Positions 15,942 through 24,834 of a stretch of 38,305 bases of DNA are shown here, in pieces. Each line of letters starts with the position of its first letter. Position 1 is the stretch's first letter. A program made the position numbers and the translations under genes. Under the pieces are notes generated by a model. The model was given only the letters and a program-made list of their open reading frames with translations, had not been told where the DNA came from and did not search any database. This stretch comes from CAVURW01 sp963743595 (GTDB lineage Bacteria; Verrucomicrobiota; Verrucomicrobiia; Methylacidiphilales; UBA1321). The DNA lies in NCBI GenBank assembly GCA_963743595.1, contig CAVURW010000071.1, positions 1 to 38,305 on the forward strand. The letters are read 5' to 3'.

Positions 15942-17480
15942 ATGAAAAAGCGATTCTTCCATTATCTGAAGGCTGCTGCCCTGAGCGCGTTGCTCGTGGT
16001 CGGCACGTCCCTTCAGGCTCAGACCAATACGGCCGCTCCCGCAGCAGCCACACCAGCTGCAGCTGCCCCTGCTCCGGCAGCAGCACCTGCGGCGACTCCT
16101 ACTCCTGCACCGGTTCCTAGTGAAAACCGGATGTCGGACCTGGAAGCAGCGTTCATGAATTCAGGCGGTATCACCGATACAAAGAATTCCAAGCTCGTTG
16201 GCTTCCCAAATCCTGGCCACAACGCTTGGATGATGACCTCCACCGCGTTGGTGTTGTTCATGACTCTGCCTGGTCTGGCACTGTTCTACGGCGGCTTGGT
16301 CCGCAAGAAGAACGTCCTCTCGATTCTGGCACAATGCTACGGAATCACCGGTCTGGTAACGATCCTCTGGTGGGCGATCGGCTACAGCCTGGTATTCTCT
16401 GCTAACGACACCTACGCGAAGCAGGGCTACTCGATCCTCGGTGATACGAAGTTCAAGTTCTTCACTGGTGTCGATTGGCACCCGAATCCGGCTCTTGCCA
16501 ATTGGGTTGCTCAAGATGTGTACGCCATGTTCCAGTTGACGTTCGCAATCATCACTCCTGCTCTGATCATTGGTGCCGTAGCAGAACGTATCAAGTTCTC
16601 TGCGATCATGATCTTCGTAGGATGCTGGATGTTTGTCGTCTACTTCCCACTCGCTCACGCAGTATGGGGACCAGACGGTTGGTTGAACGGTGGCAGTAAC
16701 GCCACGGCCTACATCAAGGCTCTGGACTTCGCAGGTGGAACCGTGGTGCACATGTCGTCCGGGTATTCCGCGCTTGTTCTGGCGCTAATCCTTGGTCGTC
16801 GTAACGGGTTCGGCAAGACGCACTTCACGCCTCACAGCACAGTGCTCGTCATGATCGGTTCGTGCATGCTCTGGGTCGGTTGGTACGGCTTCAATGCTGG
16901 TAGTGCTTGCGCTGCTGACATCATTGCCTCCAACGCGTTCACAACCACGACGCTCGCTACTGCAGTTGCCTCCTTTGTGTGGGCGACGATGGAATTCCTC
17001 TTCCGCGGCAAGTCCACGGTGGTCGGTTTCAGCTCAGGTGCAGTTGCCGGTCTGGTTGTCATCACGCCTGCTTGCGGCTGGGTCAACAGCAACGGAGCCA
17101 TGTACATCGGCATCATCGCCGGTGTGATTCCGTTCCTCGCTTCCACCTACCTCAAGGCGCTGCTCAAGTATGACGACGCTCTGGACGTGTTCGGTGTTCA
17201 CGCCATCGGCGGAACCTGCGGCGCTATCGCCACAGGCTTCCTGGCTGATCCAAACGCCAACGGTAACTATCCTAAAGGTGCTGACGGTAATCCTCTCTCG
17301 CAGAGTGCACTGATCATGAATCAGTTCTGCGCAGTCGGGTTCACCATCGTACTGGCCTGTATCGGGTCCGCGATCATCGGTTATGCGCTGAAGTTCACCA
17401 TCGGCCTCCGCCCAACCGCGGAACAAGAAGAACAGGGTCTGGACCTCACGGATCACGGCGAAGAAGGATATATCCTCTAA
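15942..17480 (+). CDS. amtB: Ammonium transporter AmtB
   Basis: An integral membrane trimeric ammonium channel, 512 residues. It begins with a signal peptide (positively charged MKKRFF, hydrophobic core, cleavage near LQAQ) and an unusual Ala/Pro-rich linker at residues 26-60, then the Amt core of eleven membrane segments from about residue 84. The twin pore histidines are in VVHMSSG and VFGVHAIGG, and the ammonium recruitment Asp is in ALDFAGG. The C-terminal tail ends ...LDLTDHGEEGYIL, the usual cytosolic region contacting GlnK. It lies upstream of glnK with an 85-base gap, in the conserved amtB-glnK pair, under a sigma-54 promoter. The long Ala/Pro linker is typical of some Verrucomicrobiota and related groups. 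Confidence 0.96.
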   Translation: MKKRFFHYLKAAALSALLVVGTSLQAQTNTAAPAAATPAAAAPAPAAAPAATPTPAPVPSENRMSDLEAAFMNSGGITDTKNSKLVGFPNPGHNAWMMTSTALVLFMTLPGLALFYGGLVRKKNVLSILAQCYGITGLVTILWWAIGYSLVFSANDTYAKQGYSILGDTKFKFFTGVDWHPNPALANWVAQDVYAMFQLTFAIITPALIIGAVAERIKFSAIMIFVGCWMFVVYFPLAHAVWGPDGWLNGGSNATAYIKALDFAGGTVVHMSSGYSALVLALILGRRNGFGKTHFTPHSTVLVMIGSCMLWVGWYGFNAGSACAADIIASNAFTTTTLATAVASFVWATMEFLFRGKSTVVGFSSGAVAGLVVITPACGWVNSNGAMYIGIIAGVIPFLASTYLKALLKYDDALDVFGVHAIGGTCGAIATGFLADPNANGNYPKGADGNPLSQSALIMNQFCAVGFTIVLACIGSAIIGYALKFTIGLRPTAEQEEQGLDLTDHGEEGYIL

Positions 17481-17565
17481 GTAGAGGACAGGTAGAGTAA
17501 ATGGCTGGCAGGGTTTAATTCCCTCCAGTCGAACCAAACAAGAAGCAAAAGAAAGGTCCAACAAC

Positions 17566-17904
17566 ATGAAAAAAATTGAAGCGATTATCCAGCCCTTCAA
17601 GCTGGACGATGTGAAAGAAGCACTCATTGCAGTCGGCGTCGAAGGAATGACGATCATCGAAGTCAAAGGCTTCGGACGTCAAAAAGGGCACACAGAAATC
17701 TATCGTGGCAGTGAGTACACGGTAGACATTCTGCCCAAGACCAAGCTCGAGATCGTAGCCCCGGAAGACCGCGTCGAAGTGATCGTTAAGACGATCATGG
17801 AACACGCTAAGACCGGTAAGATCGGCGATGGTAAAGTATTCGTCTCCTCGATTGACGAGGCTCTCCGGATTCGTACCGGCGAGAAGGACGACGCAGCCGT
17901 CTAA
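17566..17904 (+). CDS. glnK: Nitrogen regulatory protein P-II (GlnK)
   Basis: A 112-residue P-II signalling protein that senses 2-oxoglutarate and ATP/ADP and, when ammonium is plentiful, docks on AmtB to close it. Tyr51 in RGSEYTVDILPK is the T-loop residue uridylylated by GlnD in proteobacteria and is retained. The C-loop signature TGKIGDGKVFV is intact, as is the conserved start MKKIEAIIQPFKL. A reasonable ribosome binding site (AAAGG) precedes the ATG. Its position after amtB makes it GlnK rather than GlnB by function. A strong terminator follows. Confidence 0.96.
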   Translation: MKKIEAIIQPFKLDDVKEALIAVGVEGMTIIEVKGFGRQKGHTEIYRGSEYTVDILPKTKLEIVAPEDRVEVIVKTIMEHAKTGKIGDGKVFVSSIDEALRIRTGEKDDAAV

Positions 17905-17930
17905 TCAACGCAACAAGTAAGTTTCACATG

Positions 17931-17967
17931 AACGGGCTCTGGCTAACGCTAGGGCCCGTTTTTTTTG
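17931..17967 (+). terminator. Rho-independent terminator after glnK
   Basis: AACGGGC (17931-17937) pairs with GCCCGTT (17954-17960), a 7-bp GC-rich stem, and is followed by a run of seven to eight T residues. It starts 27 bases after the glnK stop and ends the amtB-glnK transcript. Confidence 0.93.
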
Positions 17968-18171
17968 CGCCTGTCAGCGCTGAATGCGAGGCATTTAATA
18001 CGATGAGGTCTTTTGAGTCTCCGCCGGATGGGTGTGGACTTTTTGGAGCTGTTTGATACTAAAGGTTAAAGAGCAAGGTCACTTGAAATGTATTTCAGAG
18101 ACACTACACCCATATGCCACTATGGATCGAATTTACCATAATTCATTCGACAGTAGAAATGGCACGCTCTT

Positions 18172-21100
18172 TTACTGAGCTGCTTCAACCACCGACTTGC
18201 CGTCGCGCTCCACCTTAACGAGGGTTCGCTTTTGGTCATTGAGCGTAAAGGTCAGTTCATCCTTCTGATCGGCCCACTCGATGGTCCCTTTCCCGCTGGC
18301 GGCGTCATAGGTCACCTTCGGAATCGGCTCGCCCATGTTGAACGGAATCAGTAGCACCCGGAACTGCGCGTCGACACCTTTCGCCGGTATCGTGACGCGA
18401 TCGTAGCAATCGGGTTTGCCGCTGCGATTCAGCGGTCCTTCCAAGGTTACGAGATCGGGGGTTGCGTCCAAATTGATCGCCTGCACCAGCAAGAGCGGAT
18501 CACCCGGCTTCGGCGTCAGCGGCGCTTTAGGCGTCGCTAGGTCGGCGATGGTGGGTCCTGCGGGCTCGGAATCGTCATGGCCCAGCACCAGCGCGTTCGC
18601 TGGAACACCCGGCACGGTCGCCTTCCACACACCGCCCGTTACCATTCCCACCCAGGAGTAATCGTGCGCGGTATCATCCTTCTTCGCGTCATCCACCACA
18701 AATCCGTACGGATGCGGCCCGCGAACGAGCCCGACACTGCGGAACACGTACTCCATCGGATTGAACTTGGCCCGGCTCGTGGCGATGTAATTCGAGTAGG
18801 TGTAAGAGGCCCACCACTCCCGCAATTTGTAATGCGATGTGCCCGCAAAAATCCGCAAGACTTCCGGCGAAGGATCCAGCTCCCAACCCATGGCGTCGAC
18901 CGCTTTATCCCAAACTTGCGCCGGTTGCGTTTGCCAACGGTACGTGTAGGCGTAGGTCAAATCGGCCCCGGCGACGCTTCCGCCATCGCCCGTGGTAGCT
19001 CCTAAGAATTTACCCGGCGCGTTATAACACGTAGCGGTCGCCGAAGCGGAGAGGTCACATTCCGAGTGCCCGTCCACCTGCACCAGATTGTAGTACTTTC
19101 CTGGATAAGCACCGGAGAGCGGCGATTCCGAAAACCAATCGACCCCGCCACTGGAGAAGAAAAACATCCCCGCATCCGCGTGGTGATGACCCGCGCCCAG
19201 ATAATGGTCCGGTCGCACCATCATGTTCATCCAGGCCGCCTTCGTTGTGCGATCACTGTAACCGGAATAGACGCCGTGAGTCGGTGCCACGAAATCGAGC
19301 GGCAGGTTCAAATCGGCACGTGTTGTCGGAGCGTAATCGGTGTCGTATAGCACGGCGTGAACAAAGCCGGGGTAAGTTGGACTTGGCAACCGCAGGCGCT
19401 GTAATTTCGAGACCTCCTCATTCTTAAATTTCTCCTGATCAAACGTGTCGTAGTCGCTCCACATCCGCATGCCTTCGTCTTTCTTTCCTCCGAAAAGATC
19501 GGCGCGATCGAGAAGATAATCACACCGACGATCATCCGGGAAAAAGCCCTTCAGATTATCGGTCAATTGGAACGAGAGTGGCGAGTGGCTAAACGGCGCG
19601 TACTGGGTTCCGCTGTTCACCGTAATCAGCCCGCTCGGCGAGGTCATTTGGATCTGGCCCGTCAGCAATTTCCTAAAATGGGGATGGCCGAAATAGTTCT
19701 CGCCGCGACGCGCCGCCGTGATCATGGAAAGCGTGATGAACTCGAAGCTTCCCGGCGTCTTGCCATTGCTCTCGTAGACCACACCATTGTCGTCGATACC
19801 CCAATCGCAAAACGCACGAACACTGTCGACTCCCGAATCAAACGCCTCTTGGTCAAAGCCCTCCTGCCCTTCAATCGAAGCCACGGCTAGGAAATCGGTT
19901 AAATCCCAACCCATCCAGTTAACGTCGCGGAACCGTACCGGAGCATCTTGGGCATACGAGCGCTTGCCGTAGGTCGCCTTCCCGATGATTCGGTACATCG
20001 TCGCCTTCTGGTCATCCGTCAGCCACTTGCCGGTAAAATCGAGGCCCAACCCCAGGTCCATGTGCGCAACCACGCCGGCTACCGCGCGCCAATGCGTTTC
20101 GCAACCGTTCCCGTTCATGGGGAACACCGTGCCGTCCTTCAGCGTCAATGAGCTGCCAAATTCCGAGTCACTAATCGAGTTCGCTTCATCCAGCAACGGT
20201 TCACGTAGCTTGTAATAATTCACGAACGCGTTTGCCGCCATTTTACCGTGCTCCTCGTCGCCCATGAGCAGGCAGTAGAGGGCCATCGAGGTGAGACATT
20301 CCGGCACGTACTGAATGTGGCTGTTATAGACGCCCGGTTTGTAGCCCACGAACGTCGCGGTTGCCATGTAATCGGGCTGGCCGGGTACGTTTGTGAACTT
20401 GAGATCGGACGTATCGCCCTTAGCGAGTTTTTCGAAAAGCTGCCCGTCTGGTGTGGTCGAATCCCACCACGTCCTTTTGAAGATGCACTCCATCTCAATG
20501 AGCGAGCGTTGCCCCACTTTGTTCTTCTTGATTCGCTCCGCGAGCATCGGGAGATCGGCCTCAGAAAAGAGCAGTCGCGGATAAACACCCGGAGCGGGAA
20601 CTTTGCTACCGAGGAGCTTCTCGTTGAAGCCGTTGAAATCGTAATCGCTTTTCGGTGCCGTCTGCCACTTCGTCTCTGGACCGTCCAGAATCGCCTGCTG
20701 CTCGGGCGTTACCTTCACGTGATCGGTCCACTTGCCTTGACGGGTCAGTGTCGGGATATATTTGGTGGCGATATCGGGGTCTGCCAGCTTCTCGGGTGTA
20801 TCGAACAACGTGATCACGCTCTGTTCCAGAGGCTTTTCGTTATCGGCAAATGAAAAGGGCTGCTTGCTGAGGATCAGGAGCTTGCCGTCTTGGAAGATCT
20901 GAAAGCCGCGCTTTTTCGCTTCAGCGGCGAGATCAGAGACGCTAGCGGTAACCTCTTGCACCGTCTGTATCCCCGTGTCGATTCCCAAATCATAGACCCA
21001 ACGATCAGCCAGATAGTCGGGTGCCTTGGGTGGATTGATCTCTTTTAGATCGAGGACAGGAATGAACGCCGGCGGCACCAGCACCACGCCATCTTTGAAC

Positions 21101-21402
21101 GCCGCTTCACCGCTACGCAGTTGTTTTTGATCCAGGCGCACCTTGTATCCATCCACGTAGGCGTACCGACTCCCAGCATAGACCGCGATGCAATCTTTGA
21201 TCTTGGCCCGGGCAAACTTGTGGGCGGTTCGGGTGTAGGGCAATCCCTGGTCTTGCGGAGGTGCGGGCAAGATAATGGGAGCAGCGGCAGCCGGGGGCGT
21301 GGCTATGGGAGCTGTGGCGGGTGAAGGCGTGGGATCGGCCTGCACTTGATTTATCACAACAAACACCATTCCTGCAAAAATCTGAAAACGAGAAAAGCTC
21401 AT
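18172..21402 (-). CDS. Secreted heparinase II/III-like lyase
   Basis: A large exported protein (1076 residues). A signal peptide covers residues 1-22 (cleavage after QVQA), followed by a Pro/Ala-rich linker to about residue 50. Residues about 75-120 (YVDGYKVRLDQKQL ... LVPPAFIPVL) resemble the copper amine oxidase N-terminal stalk domain. From about residue 275 the segment YPRLLFSEADLPMLAERI resembles the start of the (alpha/alpha) toroid of heparinase II/III-type polysaccharide lyases. The central GHHHADAGMFFFSSGGVDW region resembles the His-containing beta-sandwich part of that superfamily. The likely role is cleavage of an acidic polysaccharide outside the cytoplasm; the substrate is not known. 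The gene stands alone and its start is only 84 bases from the divergent threonine aldolase. Confidence 0.68.
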   Translation of the reverse strand: MSFSRFQIFAGMVFVVINQVQADPTPSPATAPIATPPAAAAPIILPAPPQDQGLPYTRTAHKFARAKIKDCIAVYAGSRYAYVDGYKVRLDQKQLRSGEAAFKDGVVLVPPAFIPVLDLKEINPPKAPDYLADRWVYDLGIDTGIQTVQEVTASVSDLAAEAKKRGFQIFQDGKLLILSKQPFSFADNEKPLEQSVITLFDTPEKLADPDIATKYIPTLTRQGKWTDHVKVTPEQQAILDGPETKWQTAPKSDYDFNGFNEKLLGSKVPAPGVYPRLLFSEADLPMLAERIKKNKVGQRSLIEMECIFKRTWWDSTTPDGQLFEKLAKGDTSDLKFTNVPGQPDYMATATFVGYKPGVYNSHIQYVPECLTSMALYCLLMGDEEHGKMAANAFVNYYKLREPLLDEANSISDSEFGSSLTLKDGTVFPMNGNGCETHWRAVAGVVAHMDLGLGLDFTGKWLTDDQKATMYRIIGKATYGKRSYAQDAPVRFRDVNWMGWDLTDFLAVASIEGQEGFDQEAFDSGVDSVRAFCDWGIDDNGVVYESNGKTPGSFEFITLSMITAARRGENYFGHPHFRKLLTGQIQMTSPSGLITVNSGTQYAPFSHSPLSFQLTDNLKGFFPDDRRCDYLLDRADLFGGKKDEGMRMWSDYDTFDQEKFKNEEVSKLQRLRLPSPTYPGFVHAVLYDTDYAPTTRADLNLPLDFVAPTHGVYSGYSDRTTKAAWMNMMVRPDHYLGAGHHHADAGMFFFSSGGVDWFSESPLSGAYPGKYYNLVQVDGHSECDLSASATATCYNAPGKFLGATTGDGGSVAGADLTYAYTYRWQTQPAQVWDKAVDAMGWELDPSPEVLRIFAGTSHYKLREWWASYTYSNYIATSRAKFNPMEYVFRSVGLVRGPHPYGFVVDDAKKDDTAHDYSWVGMVTGGVWKATVPGVPANALVLGHDDSEPAGPTIADLATPKAPLTPKPGDPLLLVQAINLDATPDLVTLEGPLNRSGKPDCYDRVTIPAKGVDAQFRVLLIPFNMGEPIPKVTYDAASGKGTIEWADQKDELTFTLNDQKRTLVKVERDGKSVVEAAQ

Positions 21403-21486
21403 GTGGATTGGAAACCCAGCTCGCCGAAAGAAGTCGCGCGTAAATTTCGTCTCGTTTCACGTCGCACTTCGGTATTTCATAATAGA

Positions 21487-22560
21487 ATGCTCGATTCCAC
21501 CATCTCGTTTCCGCCCTCCAAGAGCCAGTTCGCCTCCGATAACACCTCCGGTATCTGCCCGGAAGCGTGGGAAGCCATGCAACGGGCAAATGAAGGTCAC
21601 GTCTTCTCCTATGGAAATGATGCTTGGACGGAGCGCGCCTCCAACCTGCTGCGCGAATTCTTCGAGAGCGATTGCGAAGTCTTTTTCGTCTTTAACGGCA
21701 CAGCCGCGAATTCCCTAGCACTGGCCGCCTGCTGCCAGTCCTACCATAGCGTCATTTGCCACGAGCAATCGCACATCCAGCAAGATGAGTGCGGCGCGCC
21801 TGAGTTCTTTTCGAACGGCACAAAACTCCAGAGCATGGCCACCTCCGCGACCAAGCTCACGCCGGATGTGGTGCACTCACTGGCCACACGTCGCACCGAC
21901 CTTCATTACCCGAAAGCCCGCGTCATCAGTGTCACGCAATCATCCGAATTCGGCACCGTCTACACCGCATGCGAGCTGCATGAATTGAGCGAAGCGGCGT
22001 CCACGTACGGGCTCTCCATTCACATGGACGGCGCGCGCATCATTCAGGCCATCGCCTCCCTGGACGTCGCGCCCAAATCCATTACGTGGCAGGCAGGCGT
22101 GGATGTGCTCTGTTGCGGTGGCGTGAAAGCCGGCGGAACGGCGGAAGCGGTGATTTTCTTTAATCGCGATTTGGCCCGCGATTTCGAGTACCGGTGCAAA
22201 CAGGCTGGCCAGCTCGCGTCGAAAATGCGGTTTCTCTCATCGACCTGGGTGGGTCTGCTCGAGGACCAAGCCTGGTTGAAACACGCCAAGCACTCAAACG
22301 CCCTGGCCAAATCACTCGCGAAACGACTCACGCAAGAAGCGAACCTCACCCTTGCGCATCCGGTGGAAGCCAACGCTGTCTTCGTCCATTTCCCGCCGCC
22401 CCTCGCCGCCGCCCTGCGCGAGAGCGGTTGGGTGTTTTACGATTTCATCGGCGGAGCCGCCCGTCTCATGTGCTCCTGGAAAACAACACCCAGCGACATC
22501 GATCTGCTGATCGCCGATATTTTGAGGTGTCAGAAGGTGGCGAAAAATCAAACCCCGTGA
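21487..22560 (+). CDS. ltaE: Low-specificity L-threonine aldolase
   Basis: A PLP-dependent enzyme (fold type I) that splits L-threonine into glycine and acetaldehyde. The chosen ATG at 21487 gives 357 residues (MLDSTISFPPSKSQF); the open frame reaches back to 21346 but that part overlaps the divergent lyase gene. Visible hallmarks are the N-terminal DNTSGICPEAW segment (the family has SDN), FNGTAANSLAL for PLP phosphate binding, HMDGARI with the conserved Asp, and a GGVKAGG motif with the lysine that would form the internal aldimine. The C-terminal part ends with the usual small domain. Its stop overlaps the start of the next small frame. Confidence 0.85.
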   Translation: MLDSTISFPPSKSQFASDNTSGICPEAWEAMQRANEGHVFSYGNDAWTERASNLLREFFESDCEVFFVFNGTAANSLALAACCQSYHSVICHEQSHIQQDECGAPEFFSNGTKLQSMATSATKLTPDVVHSLATRRTDLHYPKARVISVTQSSEFGTVYTACELHELSEAASTYGLSIHMDGARIIQAIASLDVAPKSITWQAGVDVLCCGGVKAGGTAEAVIFFNRDLARDFEYRCKQAGQLASKMRFLSSTWVGLLEDQAWLKHAKHSNALAKSLAKRLTQEANLTLAHPVEANAVFVHFPPPLAAALRESGWVFYDFIGGAARLMCSWKTTPSDIDLLIADILRCQKVAKNQTP

Positions 22561-23030
22561 ACTCCCATCCCGCCGCCTCGTTCGACACGAAAGATCTTTT
22601 CTCCCAACTCAGTCGCGCCGCAGATGAGGGGCAGATTCAAATCGAGGGGCCGCCGAATATCATTCGATTCTTATTCTCAGCGCGTAAGCCTGGCTTCCCG
22701 CAGGCAGTTAGCGAGGTTGGTTCTAGAGAGCGTCGCTCCATTTTTGAGGAGATCCGTCCCACCGCCAACCAACTGACAGGCTACACGCCCTCGCAGCTGC
22801 TCAACCGGTTTCAGGCCGAGCAGGGCTATCTGAGGATAGTCTACGGGTCATGCTCGACGGGCGAAATCATCCACCGGTACGAACACAGACAGGTCGCTCG
22901 TACCATAAAGGCACGAGCGAGGCAGGGATACCCCGGGTTTGCACCCGGGTCTATGGTCCTGTCGCCCCTGACGGGGCTCGAAGGCAGCGGATGTTGTGCT
23001 GCTGATCAAGCGGCCAGTTGGCGCGTATAG
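22557..23030 (+). CDS. Unknown small protein coupled to ltaE
   Basis: A frame of 157 codons begins with a GTG that overlaps the ltaE stop (GTGA) and is open to a TAG at 23028-23030. I do not recognise the family. The first 110 codons have normal composition, with amphipathic helices (FSQLSRAADEGQIQIEG; SQLLNRFQAEQGYLRIVYG). The last 45 codons run through a cluster of GC-rich hairpin repeats (22894 onward), so the C-terminus is likely repeat-derived or the true protein is truncated. Coupling by overlap supports translation, but the frame could also be a decayed gene. Confidence 0.45.
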   Translation: MNSHPAASFDTKDLFSQLSRAADEGQIQIEGPPNIIRFLFSARKPGFPQAVSEVGSRERRSIFEEIRPTANQLTGYTPSQLLNRFQAEQGYLRIVYGSCSTGEIIHRYEHRQVARTIKARARQGYPGFAPGSMVLSPLTGLEGSGCCAADQAASWRV

Positions 23031-23062
23031 CCTAGTCGTCCGTGACGAGGCTCAAGGCAGCG
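22894..23062. repeat. Cluster of GC-rich hairpin repeats (REP-like)
   Basis: Three consecutive hairpins are seen. The first is TCGCTCGT (22894-22901) with ACGAGCGA (22913-22920). The second is CCCGGGT (22932-22938) with ACCCGGG (22943-22949). The third is GCCCC (22964-22968) with GGGGC (22973-22977). A diverged second copy of the third unit and its tail (22961-22990) recurs at 23034-23062, matching at about 26 of 30 positions. Such CCCGGG and CCCCTGACGGGG palindromes are reminiscent of dispersed repeats in planctomycete and verrucomicrobial genomes. No associated transposase is adjacent. Confidence 0.7.
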
Positions 23063-23149
23063 AACGGGCGCATGAACGATTGCACTGAATTTATTAACCA
23101 CACCCATTCTCGCCGTTTGCGAGGTCAAGTTGTGGATATCGAATCTCGC

Positions 23150-24043
23150 CTAATGCTTACCCTGAATGCTGTCGCGGATGGTGCTGCCGGGGTCGAGTAA
23201 TTCCACGGTCGATTCGTCTTCATTGGCGGCCGTGTGGGCGTTACGGAGATCGTTATAAGCGTCTGCGGCCACCTTCACCTTTTCTTCAGCAGGGGTCATC
23301 ACGGACAACGTGGATGCATAAGTGACGCACAGCCAGATGACGCAGATTCCGGAGACGCCTATGGCAATAAAACAGGCGCGCTTGTCGGAAAGGAGTGTCG
23401 CCACAGATGCGATAACGATGGCGACCTCCGCGATTAACTCGGCCCGCTCATAGCCTTCCGAGGCCTCGAAGTGGGCATCCACCAATGGACCGTAGCTATC
23501 GGCCCATGCCTTTGTCAGCGAACGCTCCTTGGAATAGTCGAGGTAGAGACCGAGCATACGGCGCAGCATCGTGCTTTCGGCGGGCTTCATCGTGTTCGGG
23601 CTATCGTGCTCCACTTGGCGCAGGCGCTCCAGTTCCACTAAAATGATCCGGAACTTGATACTCGCGCTGATTTTATTGGAGGTGGCGTCACCCTGTTCGA
23701 TGAGCGTCCTCTCCAGATTATTACGCTCCGTGCCGACTAACGCCGAGCAAAATGCGATCAAAACACCGATGAGCGCCATGGTCAGCCCCATCATTTTATT
23801 GCTGCCCTTGCCAGGGGGCTTGGGATGGGTTTCCGTGTGGGGATGCGCGTGTTCATCGTGGTGGTGATCTCCGCCGCTGTGTGCGGTGTGCTCGGCATGT
23901 TCCAGGGATTCATGTGCGTGTGACATAGAGTTTTCGGATTTCTCGGGTTGGATGCTTTCGATTTCGTATCGACCGCGAATCCAGCGTAGCCATGCGCGCA
24001 ATCGAGTGGCGAGCCCCTTTTTTAATGATGACGCGCGTGTCAT
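23150..24043 (-). CDS. DUF4337 membrane protein with His-rich N-terminus
   Basis: 297 residues. DUF4337 proteins have a first helix, a soluble coiled region and a closing helical hairpin, and this one has a membrane segment at about residues 85-104 (GLTMALIGVLIAFCSALVG) and two more near 200-250. A His/Glu-rich stretch at residues 41-78 (HAHESLEHAEH, HHHDEHAHPH) could bind divalent metal or be a linker. The first start at 24043 may be upstream of the real one; the ATG at 23926 (MSHAHESLEH) is the alternative. The gene is divergent from a two-component system, with 83 bases between them. Function of the family is unknown. Confidence 0.75.
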   Translation of the reverse strand: MTRASSLKKGLATRLRAWLRWIRGRYEIESIQPEKSENSMSHAHESLEHAEHTAHSGGDHHHDEHAHPHTETHPKPPGKGSNKMMGLTMALIGVLIAFCSALVGTERNNLERTLIEQGDATSNKISASIKFRIILVELERLRQVEHDSPNTMKPAESTMLRRMLGLYLDYSKERSLTKAWADSYGPLVDAHFEASEGYERAELIAEVAIVIASVATLLSDKRACFIAIGVSGICVIWLCVTYASTLSVMTPAEEKVKVAADAYNDLRNAHTAANEDESTVELLDPGSTIRDSIQGKH

Positions 24044-24126
24044 GACAGGACAATAATCGACTTGTAATTCCTGTATAGGAGCAGATGTGCTATGGTTTTG
24101 GTAACACTAAGGACACTGTTTAGAAA

Positions 24127-24834
24127 ATGCTTATGAAAATTCTTTTGTTGGAAGACGATCCCAAAATTTCTTCGTTTATCACGAAGGGTCTCAAAGAGAG
24201 TGGATCGGTCGTCGATGCCTGTGATAATGGAGAAGACGGTTTGCACCTGGGACTGGAGAAATCGTACGACGTGGCGATCATTGATTTGATGTTGCCGAAG
24301 ATGGACGGGCTCAGCGTCATCGAACGCTGGCGCGCGCAAGAAGTGAAAGTTCCTGTTCTGATTTTGAGCGCCAAACGGAGTTTGGATGATCGGATAAAAG
24401 GCCTGCAAAGCGGTGGCGATGATTACATGATCAAGCCATTCGCGTTCACGGAGCTGCTGGCTCGATTGCAAGCGCTGGTTCGCCGCTCGGGAGCGACGAC
24501 TCAGGTGACAACTCTGACGTTTGCCGATCTGCGAATGGATCTGCTCACGCGTGAAGTGTTCCGCGGAACAACCAAGTTCGACCTGCAACCGCGCGAGTTC
24601 CTGTTGCTAGAATATCTTATGCGTAATCAAGGTCGCGTGGTCTCCAAGACGATGATCCTGGAGCACGTGTGGGATTATCACTTCGACCCGCAAACGAACG
24701 TGGTGGACGTGTTGGTCTGTCGCTTGCGGACGAAGATCGACCGCGATTTCGATGTGAAGTTGATCCACACGCTACGTGGCTCCGGCTATAGTTTGCGGTT
24801 GCCAACCGGTGGGACCTCGACGCACGATGAGTAG
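24127..24834 (+). CDS. OmpR/PhoB-family response regulator
   Basis: A DNA-binding response regulator, 235 residues from ATG 24127 (or 233 from the second ATG at 24133). The receiver domain has the acidic pocket EDD (residues 9-11), phospho-acceptor Asp53 (AIIDLMLPKMDG), Ser81 in the switch position and Lys103. The C-terminal winged helix (from about 130) ends with RGSGYSLR, diagnostic for the OmpR/PhoB class. It directly precedes the sensor kinase with no gap. The closest common relatives are CusR/CzcR-type regulators of metal or envelope stress; the stimulus here is unknown. Confidence 0.93.
   Translation: MLMKILLLEDDPKISSFITKGLKESGSVVDACDNGEDGLHLGLEKSYDVAIIDLMLPKMDGLSVIERWRAQEVKVPVLILSAKRSLDDRIKGLQSGGDDYMIKPFAFTELLARLQALVRRSGATTQVTTLTFADLRMDLLTREVFRGTTKFDLQPREFLLLEYLMRNQGRVVSKTMILEHVWDYHFDPQTNVVDVLVCRLRTKIDRDFDVKLIHTLRGSGYSLRLPTGGTSTHDE

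Noticed and set aside
16019..17666. Long minus-strand open frames opposite amtB
   Set aside because: Shadows of a highly conserved plus-strand gene.
22194..22556. Upstream part of the frame containing the small protein after ltaE
   Set aside because: This part is a shadow of ltaE in another frame; only the portion from the GTG at 22557 is considered.
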